Positions 1-6,672 of a stretch of DNA of 42,588 nt are shown here, in pieces (within the stretch, counting starts at the first letter, position 1; each line of letters starts with the position of its first letter). The notes beneath the pieces are model-generated. The model saw only the letters and a program-made list of their open reading frames with translations, made no database searches and was not told the origin of the DNA. The position numbers were made by a program, and so were the translations under genes. The stretch comes from a bacterium BMS3Bbin03 (lineage in GTDB: Bacteria; Zhuqueibacterota; JdFR-76; BMS3Abin05), in the NCBI GenBank assembly GCA_002898015.1, contig BDTM01000095.1, forward strand, positions 1 to 42,588, in the 5' to 3' direction.

Positions 1-672
1 CACAGCAGTGCTTATCACCAGAATCACCAGTACAAACATAAGGACTGCAACAATCATCATCAGAAGAACAAGCACCCCCACTATTCTTACAAGTCGAAAC
101 AGTGAAGGAAAAATCAAGATTATCACCGGCAGAATTACCATTACCAGCCATATCCACACAAGAAACATGAGAAGCATAAGAACCATCCACTACACCTGAA
201 AGAGAACAGTCAGCCTGAGTATCATCATCAGAATCACGAGAACAAGAAGAAGCACCCTCCTCACAATTACCATTCTTCATAGCAGAATAAGAACAATCAC
301 CAGTAGAATAAAAACAAGGAACAGAAGAAGGCAAAGTCTCACCAGCACCAACAATAATATGAAAATCAGAATGCGCAGCCACATAAGGAGTAGAATAATC
401 ATCATCAACACTCACAACAGAAAGAGAAGGAGGAGAAGTATCGCAATCAGAATCAGCAGAATCCGTAGCACTGTCACAATCATTATCAACACCATCAGTA
501 TCAGCGTAATTACCACCCGAATTATAAAGAGGATGAAAACTACCGCTCGCCACGCAGCCGGCACCGTAAGGACTCGCACAGGAACTGCTCCCGCAATAAA
601 GGACGCCCTCATCAAGAGAACTGCCTGAAATATTGAAAGAAGACAAAGGAACAATGTGTAAATTAGAAGTAT
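1..672 (-). CDS. Cys/Asp/Ser-rich secreted-type protein, partial, runs off left edge
   Basis: A minus-strand frame stays open for 224 codons from just after a stop at 673-675 to the window edge. The translation is clearly protein-like. It has a DGVDNDCD motif resembling MopE/thrombospondin-3-like Asp-rich repeats near its start, an Ig-like stretch with CVDMAGNGN, and then a knottin-like Cys cluster (GGACSSDDDCC and CTGDSGDKHCC). These motifs are typical of extracellular, disulfide-rich or calcium-binding surface proteins. No ATG lies in the first 130 codons and there is no signal peptide; a TTG at 644-646 is the only plausible start near the open end, so the N-terminus looks lost. Codon use is unlike the rest of the window: 16 of the 20 codons nearest the left edge end in T. 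This suggests foreign DNA or a chimeric contig end. The function is not recognised. Confidence 0.6.
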
Positions 673-761
673 TTTACAATTTTAATTGATTTATTTCTCC
701 ATTTATTGTATTTATATAAACGGCTGAAGTGGAACAGACACAAAATAGAAGGAAAAGCTGC

Positions 762-1778
762 TTGAAAAGAGTCACGTTAAAGCAAATTGCTGAAGAATTA
801 GGCTTATCGGTGATGACGGTTTCCAGAGCACTGAGTAATCATTCCCATGTAAATGGTGAAACGCGCCGGCGAATATTGGCGGCAGCAAATCGGCTGGGAT
901 ATCGCCCGAATTACATTGCTAAAAGTTTGGTCTTGCAGAAAACCTATACAATAGGGGTGGTTGTACCGGAAATTACACACTCTTTTTTCCCCGAAGTTAT
1001 CCGGGGGATTGAAGAGGTCACTTACAACGCCGGGTATCAATTAATTTTGACACACTCGGCGGAGAACGCCGAGAGGGAAAAGAATGCAATAAGCACACTG
1101 GAAGCAAAACGGGTCGACGGGGTTTTAATTTCAACCGTGCAGACGGTAAGAGATTATTCCGTATATAAAGAATTGATTAGATTAAAATTGCCGGTTGTTT
1201 TTTTTGACCGCTGTGTGTACAATATCGGGGCCAGTTGTGTGAGTATCAATGACCGGGAAAGTTCTCAGCTTATCACACAGCATCTGATTGATCATGGCTA
1301 TAAAAAAATTGCCCACCTGAAAGGCTCTTTAAGGGTATCCATTAGCCGGGCGCGTCTGGCCGGATTCAAAAGCGCGTTATTGATGAATAATCTGGAAATA
1401 GAGGATCATTTAATTGTAAATGCCGGCTTTCACGAAAAAGGGGGGTATAAAGCGATGAAGCAATTGTTAACCCTGCCGTCTGTAAAACGTCCGCGGGCCG
1501 TTGTCGCTGTAAATGATCCTGCGGCATTTGGCGCAATGGAAGCAATTTATGAAAAGGGACTTAAAATCCCGGAAGACATTGCCATAGTTGGATTTTCGGA
1601 CGATATTCGAGCGCCGTTAATGCCGACGCCGCTGACGACTATCCGGCAGCCGGCTTATGAGATTGGAAAAGCAGCGTCGCAAAAATTAATTGATATTATT
1701 GAAGACCGAAATATAAAACCGGAGAAAATTGTAATTGACGGGGATATTATTATTCGCAAATCCTGCGGGTGCCGGTAG
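762..1778 (+). CDS. LacI-family transcriptional regulator
   Basis: A DNA-binding repressor that responds to a sugar ligand. The N-terminal helix-turn-helix (VTLKQIAEELGLS, MTVSRAL, residues 2-50) is followed by a hinge helix near YIAKSL and a periplasmic-binding-protein-like sensor domain (IGVVVPEITHSFF to the end). The length of 338 aa is normal for the family. I chose the TTG at 762 because AAGGA at 749-753 is well spaced and the protein then begins MKRVTLKQIA, the usual LacI N-terminus; an in-frame GTG at 729 has no ribosome-binding site. It lies directly upstream of the glycan locus, whose promoter carries two LacI-type operators, so it is very probably the local regulator. The effector sugar cannot be read from the sequence. 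Confidence 0.93.
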   Translation: MKRVTLKQIAEELGLSVMTVSRALSNHSHVNGETRRRILAAANRLGYRPNYIAKSLVLQKTYTIGVVVPEITHSFFPEVIRGIEEVTYNAGYQLILTHSAENAEREKNAISTLEAKRVDGVLISTVQTVRDYSVYKELIRLKLPVVFFDRCVYNIGASCVSINDRESSQLITQHLIDHGYKKIAHLKGSLRVSISRARLAGFKSALLMNNLEIEDHLIVNAGFHEKGGYKAMKQLLTLPSVKRPRAVVAVNDPAAFGAMEAIYEKGLKIPEDIAIVGFSDDIRAPLMPTPLTTIRQPAYEIGKAASQKLIDIIEDRNIKPEKIVIDGDIIIRKSCGCR

Positions 1779-1929
1779 AAATAGACCTTCCAAGTAAAGA
1801 ATCAACATTTTTGAATCGATTTTAAATAAACAATCGAGGAATGCTGCCAAAAACATCTTCTGTAATTCCTTTAATAATAGGCAGTTCTGATTTTAATTTA
1901 AAATAATTTAATTTTTTTTAATTTTTTTC

Positions 1930-1958
1930 TTGACATTTCAATGTTGAACGGATATATT
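1930..1958 (+). promoter_or_regulatory. Sigma-70-type promoter of the glycan locus
   Basis: TTGACA (1930-1935) and TATATT (1953-1958) are separated by exactly 17 bases, close to the bacterial sigma-70 consensus. The predicted start is near 1965, immediately before the first operator. This is not the Bacteroidetes-type promoter (TTTG/TAnnTTTG). Confidence 0.8.
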
Positions 1959-1967
1959 ATTACATAG

Positions 1968-1987
1968 AAATGTTAACGATAACATTT
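1968..1987 (+). promoter_or_regulatory. LacI-type operator O1
   Basis: AAATGTTAACGATAACATTT is an inverted repeat centred on CG in which 9 of 10 base pairs are symmetric. A palindrome with a central CG is the hallmark of LacI/GalR-family operators. It lies just after the -10 box, so a bound repressor would block initiation. The neighbouring LacI-family protein is the obvious ligand. Confidence 0.85.
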
Positions 1988-2219
1988 TTAAACACATTCC
2001 AAAAATATAAAAGAATCGCCATAAATTAAGAATTGATCATGTCCATGAAAAACACCAATCATTTGCAAACTGCACACAAAAAAACAGCGGTTATTTCTGT
2101 TTTCAAAAATAAAAATGGACGTGTTACGGTCGCCCTATTCTGCCTAAAAAAGCTGCCGGCTCCAAAAGACTATTGATAGAGTGTCGGGTTTTAGAGAGAA
2201 CACATTTACAGGAATCAGT

Positions 2220-2237
2220 AATATTAACGATCACATT
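2220..2237 (+). promoter_or_regulatory. LacI-type operator O2
   Basis: AATATTAACGATCACATT matches the 18-base core of O1 (1969-1986) at 16 positions, including the central TTAACGAT. Its own dyad symmetry is weaker (6 of 9 pairs). It lies 251 bp downstream, centre to centre, close to 24 helical turns, which would allow repressor looping or a roadblock. Its role as an auxiliary operator is inferred. Confidence 0.7.
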
Positions 2238-2241
2238 ATTT

Positions 2242-2260
2242 TTGAATCATTCAGATTCAA
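2242..2260 (+). other. Small hairpin in the leader
   Basis: TTGAATC and GATTCAA form a perfect 7-bp stem with a 5-base loop, directly after O2. There is no T-run, so it is not an intrinsic terminator. Its function is unknown. Confidence 0.35.
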
Positions 2261-2423
2261 TCTTATTGCTCAAGACGGGAGAGGAGGTGTTGCCCTAAAT
2301 TTGCGAATGAATTGCGTGGATAGAATACGGATTAAAAAGGATGGGAGGTGAGGCTGAATCATCGGAGGGGAAGGATAAATTGAAAATATTTTTTGAAGCG
2401 ACCAAATTATGGAGGAAACAGTA

Positions 2424-4484
2424 ATGGAGTTTTTAAAAAGATTAAAATTCGGAGTATTTATTTCTGTGCTCACCATCTTGACTGCCAGTTTGCTGTATGC
2501 CCAAACACCTATCGGGGGTCCTTATCAACCAGATTCATCTACAGTATTACTGTTACACTTCGATGGTAATTTAAACAATGCCTCCCAGTTTTCTGCCGAT
2601 GGAGTCGGGCATGGGAAATTATATTATGTTCCCAATACGCCGCTTGGATTGGGCCAGTGCTTGCGGATCAATAACGATTCCCAAAGTGATTCCTCGTACG
2701 TCACCGTGGCGGATACGGCGGCGTTGGATTTGTCCGGTGACTGGACGATAGAAGGCTGGATCAACATCTTTACTTTTGGAGAAACATCGGGCGATTGGCG
2801 CTGGGTGCCTCGTTTGGTGATGAAACCCGGCAGTGATACATTCTGGCTTCCGAATTACTTTGTTGAGATGTGGGGAGACGGCCGGAGATTTGAATGTGGT
2901 TATAATGTTCAGGGACAGTATTTATGGCCGAAAGTGGTATCTCCAAATAATTTATTGGTCCCGGGACAGTGGCTTCATCTGACTTTTATCCGGGATACAT
3001 CGCGGCATTTACTGATTCTGCTCATCCATAATGCCGAACGTAAGCTGGTAGTTTTCAATGTGAGTTCCTATGATCCGGTTGTCGACAATCCGCCGACAAT
3101 AACCACGTCACCGGTTAATATTGGTTATGGCGGGGGAGGCGATGATTCGTGGCTGGACGGTTTTGTGGATGAGGTTCGCATTAGCAATGTCGTGCGGCAA
3201 TTTGCTGTTCCGCCAATCATTACCAATGTGACTCAGCTAAACAACCAGACGGCGGACGTGGCGTCCTACGAAATTAACGCCAAGATTTACACCCTCTTTT
3301 CAACCACGGTGCAGAGTGCCGTTATTTATTATAATACGGGAAGCGGGTGGCAGGAAGCAGCCATGACATCCGGTGCGGACAGCACCTATACGGGCGTGAT
3401 TCCTCAGCAGCCGGTGGGTTCTGTTATCAGCTATTATGTAAAAGCGACGGATGATTCCGGCATGGTGTTTACTCAGCCGGCTTATGCCGAGACGGATAGC
3501 AGTTACTACACCTTCGGCATTTACAAGCCTAAATCCGAGACCCTCGATCTTTCTTTTGAAGCGGGAACCGGCACGCCCACAGATGGTTCTATCTTTGGGA
3601 ATAAAGTGACAATGGCCGGTAATCCCACCTATTCGACGGATGCGGCGGTCGGCAATTATTCCATTTTTCTCGAGGGTGATTCGAGTTATCTGGAAGTGGA
3701 TTCGCCGTTTCTTTCCAGCCCGGAGTTCACGGTTGATTTTTGGTTCAATGCGGACTCGATTCATAATTACTGCCGGATCATCAACCGGCCGATTGCCCCC
3801 GACAATTGGTATCAAAACGCGTATCAGGTCAGGTTCAACCCCGGCAGCAGATTGTATGCGGGTTCCTGGAATGAGGCGGAGGGTTATCTTTCGGTAGCTT
3901 TGGAAGATTCCATCGAGCTTGGGAAATGGTATCATGTGATATACGAAGTCGCCGCGGCACCGGAAGGCGATACGGCTAAATTCTATGGAATTTTACAATT
4001 GCGTGACGCCAACGACATATTTTTGTCTCAGGGATATTTTGCATTTAATGACACGGTCGTGCAAGCGATGGCGCCTTTACGCATCGGGTATGCCGCCGGA
4101 AGACCCCATTTCGCAGGGAAACTCGACGACATTAAAGTCTATAATTACGCCGAGGCAGGACTTACGCCGACCTCGGTTGAGACGAGAAACGGTTCGGAAG
4201 TTCCGATGCGATTTGGATTATCACAGAATTATCCCAATCCATTCAACCCGACTACCGCCATAAACTATTCGGTCGCCAAGTACCAAAATGTGTCGATCGT
4301 GGTGTATGATTTAATGGGCCGGGAAGTGAAAACACTTCTAAATAAAAAGGCGGTCCCCGGAAAATACACCATCCGTTGGGACGGCACAAATGAAATGGGC
4401 CGTAAAGTGGCGAGCGGTTTGTATTTTTACAAAATGAAATCCGGCAAAATGGTCAATGTTAAGAAAATGCTGTTAATGCGATAA
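2424..4484 (+). CDS. T9SS-exported two-LamG-domain protein
   Basis: A probable surface glycan-binding protein. A signal peptide (residues 1-26, ending LLYAQ) precedes a first concanavalin A-like/LamG domain (about 45-260), an Ig-like linker (about 265-365), a second LamG domain (about 375-590) and a type-A T9SS sorting domain from about residue 605 (SQNYPNPFNPTT, then GLYFYKMKSG near the end). I chose the ATG at 2424 over the in-frame ATG at 2409 because GGAGG at 2411-2415 is ideally spaced. It is the first gene of the LacI-controlled locus and is followed by a strong hairpin. LamG domains bind sugars or act as carbohydrate-binding modules, and some such proteins are hydrolases; no catalytic site is evident. 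Confidence 0.88.
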   Translation: MEFLKRLKFGVFISVLTILTASLLYAQTPIGGPYQPDSSTVLLLHFDGNLNNASQFSADGVGHGKLYYVPNTPLGLGQCLRINNDSQSDSSYVTVADTAALDLSGDWTIEGWINIFTFGETSGDWRWVPRLVMKPGSDTFWLPNYFVEMWGDGRRFECGYNVQGQYLWPKVVSPNNLLVPGQWLHLTFIRDTSRHLLILLIHNAERKLVVFNVSSYDPVVDNPPTITTSPVNIGYGGGGDDSWLDGFVDEVRISNVVRQFAVPPIITNVTQLNNQTADVASYEINAKIYTLFSTTVQSAVIYYNTGSGWQEAAMTSGADSTYTGVIPQQPVGSVISYYVKATDDSGMVFTQPAYAETDSSYYTFGIYKPKSETLDLSFEAGTGTPTDGSIFGNKVTMAGNPTYSTDAAVGNYSIFLEGDSSYLEVDSPFLSSPEFTVDFWFNADSIHNYCRIINRPIAPDNWYQNAYQVRFNPGSRLYAGSWNEAEGYLSVALEDSIELGKWYHVIYEVAAAPEGDTAKFYGILQLRDANDIFLSQGYFAFNDTVVQAMAPLRIGYAAGRPHFAGKLDDIKVYNYAEAGLTPTSVETRNGSEVPMRFGLSQNYPNPFNPTTAINYSVAKYQNVSIVVYDLMGREVKTLLNKKAVPGKYTIRWDGTNEMGRKVASGLYFYKMKSGKMVNVKKMLLMR

Positions 4485-4498
4485 ATGATTCATTCGAT

Positions 4499-4532
4499 AC
4501 AGGGGCTGATTCAGCCGTGAGTCAGCCCCTGT
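4499..4532 (+). terminator. Strong intercistronic hairpin
   Basis: ACAGGGGCTGA (4499-4509) and TCAGCCCCTGT (4522-4532) form a perfect 11-bp stem with a 12-base loop. No U-tract follows, so full intrinsic termination is doubtful. It may protect the 3' end of the LamG mRNA or cause partial termination, making the first gene more abundant than the rest. Confidence 0.55.
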
Positions 4533-4558
4533 AAAGAATTAGATAGGAATAAAATATT

Positions 4559-5167
4559 ATGCAAAAAAAATACCTGATGCTTGTTTTGAGTTTGTTTGTT
4601 TTATCAGGATTGGGTCTTATTGCATTCAGTTGTAGCACCGGTGTGGAAAGTTCGCCTGATCCGGGGATTTTGCGGGTCACATTACAATCAGATCCGGCAG
4701 ATACGTTTATTGTCATTATTAATGATACCCTTACCGTTTCCAACAGTGACAGCTTCGGTGTAACGGTTTTTCAGGGGAAGGTCTATCATGACCGCGATTT
4801 TGCGCTTCTTTTTAAAAGCACCAGAAGCTATCGCACAGAAGATCTTGTTTACAATATCATTAAAAGAGAAAATGATACCTATCGGAAATCGATTATTTAT
4901 GAATCGTACGTGCCCCCGGGTGATTATGACAGGCTGGAAATAGGTTTTACCGCAAGTCTTTTAAAAATCGGGAATTTTGAAATTCCGGTTAATCTCCCGA
5001 AAAATTCAAATTTGCTTCTAAAGCTGCCTTACCCCTTCAAGGTATTTGAGGGCAGCGTGACTGAAATAAATCTGCAAATAAGCCCTTTTAAATCTGTGCA
5101 CCGTTATCGGGATTCCTACTTATTTACGCGGGTCGTTCAAATAACCGGAGTCCATTATTATAAATAA
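4559..5167 (+). CDS. Predicted lipoprotein, unknown function
   Basis: A 202-aa exported protein. The N-terminus is a hydrophobic signal (LVLSLFVLSGLGLIAFS) followed by Cys, a reasonable lipobox, so it is probably anchored in the outer membrane. The rest is beta-rich with no motif I recognise. It lies 74 bases after the LamG gene and 11 bases before a second lipoprotein gene, directly upstream of the TonB-dependent receptor. This is the position where SusD/E/F-type accessory lipoproteins sit in Bacteroidetes loci, but there is no SusD-like TPR sequence. A glycan-binding role is only inferred from context. Confidence 0.82.
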   Translation: MQKKYLMLVLSLFVLSGLGLIAFSCSTGVESSPDPGILRVTLQSDPADTFIVIINDTLTVSNSDSFGVTVFQGKVYHDRDFALLFKSTRSYRTEDLVYNIIKRENDTYRKSIIYESYVPPGDYDRLEIGFTASLLKIGNFEIPVNLPKNSNLLLKLPYPFKVFEGSVTEINLQISPFKSVHRYRDSYLFTRVVQITGVHYYK

Positions 5168-5178
5168 TAGGGATTGAT

Positions 5179-6633
5179 ATGAAAGCGTTTTTGAAATTAA
5201 CCATCCTATTGTTACTTGCTTTTTTGTTGATGTTTGTGACCGCATGCCAGAGGCGAACCTCTCCGGCATCGCCGGATCTTCTGCCCAATACGACGCTTGC
5301 GAATATCCCAATCGCAAACGATACCCTTTTTGCATTAGTCACACTCTATTGGGACGGAGAGGATAACGACGGTTATATTGCGGGATTTCAGTATCGCTAT
5401 ATCACCCGCCATTTATTCAAAGGAGATTCGGTTGTTCAGAACTGGAAGGAAACAAAAAAGACAAGTCTAACAATTCCGTTTGAATCAAGTGACAGCTTGA
5501 ATTACCAGAGATTTCAGGTCCGTGCCATTGACAACAAGGGGGGGGTTGATCCGACGCCCGCCGAAAAATGTTTTTATACCCGAAAAACCATTCCCCCCAC
5601 GACAAAAATAATATCTCCCCAAAACGATCAGCAATTCTTTGCGATCGACCATACAACAGACTGGTGGCAGGGAATTCAATTGAATTATACGGCTTCGGAT
5701 AAAGACGGGAAGGTCGTGGAATATGCCTGGGCGATCGATAACGGGGATTGGAATTGGACACAGGACACCACATTGTACATTACGCCGGATCAATTTAATC
5801 CGCTGGAGGGCAAACATACAATCCGTGTAACGGCGCGTGATAATACAAACTTAATTGATTTAAAAGGTGCTTCGGCCACGATTACACTGATTAAACCGAC
5901 ATTTAATAAAAAAATTCTGATTGTGGATGAAACAGATGAAAAAAGTTTTCCGTTTGGGGTTAATTTTACGGATGAAGACGTGGACCATTTTTATGCGGAT
6001 ATTTACGGCACCCGGAATTCGTGGGATTTTATCAAGCGGGGAATGCCGCCGAAGGATACACTCGGCCAATATCAGTTGGTGGTCTGGCATGCGGACAACA
6101 GTTACAGCAGCCCCAATAATTATCACAAACTCCCCGATCACATCGCTGATATCGAGGATTATCTGAACGTGGGCGGTAACTTTATTATGAGCGGCTGGCG
6201 CATTTTGAAGTCATTTGCACCTACGCAGTCTTTCCCGCTTAATTTTGAGGAGGGCACATTTGTCCACGATTATCTGCACATTAATATCGCGGATGAAACA
6301 CCGCTTGTTCCCAGCGATTTTACAGGCGCCGTGGGCGTCGGGAATTTCAGCGATATCAAGGTCGATTCCGTTAAGCTGGCCGATGCGTTTCCCTATTTCG
6401 GTAAATTGGCGCAGATCAATATTATGCCGGCACGGGCGGGATTTACCGACATAATCTACACCTATAAAAATGCGAATGACAGTCCGTTTGTTCAGTTCAG
6501 GGGAAGAGCGTGCGGGCTTCGATATTATGGGACGAGTTTTAACGTTGTGGTATTGGGCTTCCCCGTGTTTTTTATACAGAAACAAGATGCAAAAATTCTG
6601 GCAAGCCAAATTCTGCATAGTTTGGGCTTTTAA
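5179..6633 (+). CDS. Lipoprotein with Ig/Fn3-like and GATase1-like domains
   Basis: A 484-aa lipoprotein; the signal ends LLMFVTAC, with Cys23 as the lipidation site. Residues 45-240 hold two beta-sandwich (Ig/Fn3-like) units containing repeated DxDG and RAIDNKGG/VTARDN turns. From about residue 247 (KKILIVDETDE) comes an alpha/beta domain of the GATase1/ThuA-like type (LVVWHADNS, YLNVGGNFIMSG), with no catalytic Cys apparent. A similar domain begins the glycosidase-like protein at 24068. It may be a surface sugar-binding or accessory protein of the importer encoded just downstream. The domain names are recognised by fold pattern only; the function is unknown. Confidence 0.82.
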   Translation: MKAFLKLTILLLLAFLLMFVTACQRRTSPASPDLLPNTTLANIPIANDTLFALVTLYWDGEDNDGYIAGFQYRYITRHLFKGDSVVQNWKETKKTSLTIPFESSDSLNYQRFQVRAIDNKGGVDPTPAEKCFYTRKTIPPTTKIISPQNDQQFFAIDHTTDWWQGIQLNYTASDKDGKVVEYAWAIDNGDWNWTQDTTLYITPDQFNPLEGKHTIRVTARDNTNLIDLKGASATITLIKPTFNKKILIVDETDEKSFPFGVNFTDEDVDHFYADIYGTRNSWDFIKRGMPPKDTLGQYQLVVWHADNSYSSPNNYHKLPDHIADIEDYLNVGGNFIMSGWRILKSFAPTQSFPLNFEEGTFVHDYLHINIADETPLVPSDFTGAVGVGNFSDIKVDSVKLADAFPYFGKLAQINIMPARAGFTDIIYTYKNANDSPFVQFRGRACGLRYYGTSFNVVVLGFPVFFIQKQDAKILASQILHSLGF

Positions 6634-6672
6634 CCTATTCGAAAAAGTAATCACATTCAAGGAGATAATGCT

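Larger units (their letters stand above)
1779..2423 (+). promoter_or_regulatory. Long intergenic control region of the glycan locus
   Basis: A 645-base AT-rich stretch between the regulator and the first structural gene. It contains a sigma-70-like promoter, two LacI-type operators, a small hairpin and a purine-rich segment (2270-2420) with several Shine-Dalgarno-like runs. If transcription starts near 1965, the 5' untranslated leader is about 460 nt, which is unusually long. I recognise no riboswitch in it. A weak 45-codon frame (about 2039-2176) lacks a ribosome-binding site and I do not call it. Confidence 0.75.

Noticed and set aside
8..628. Plus-strand Ile/Thr/Arg-rich frames
   Set aside because: Low-complexity antisense of the Cys-rich minus-strand frame, with no signal or domain.
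412..654. Minus-strand Leu/Ile-rich frame resembling a membrane protein
   Set aside because: It is out of frame with the much longer Cys-rich reading frame on the same strand and arises from that gene's T-rich codons.
2039..2176. A 45-codon frame between the two operators
   Set aside because: No ribosome-binding site and no recognisable motif; it probably lies in untranslated leader.
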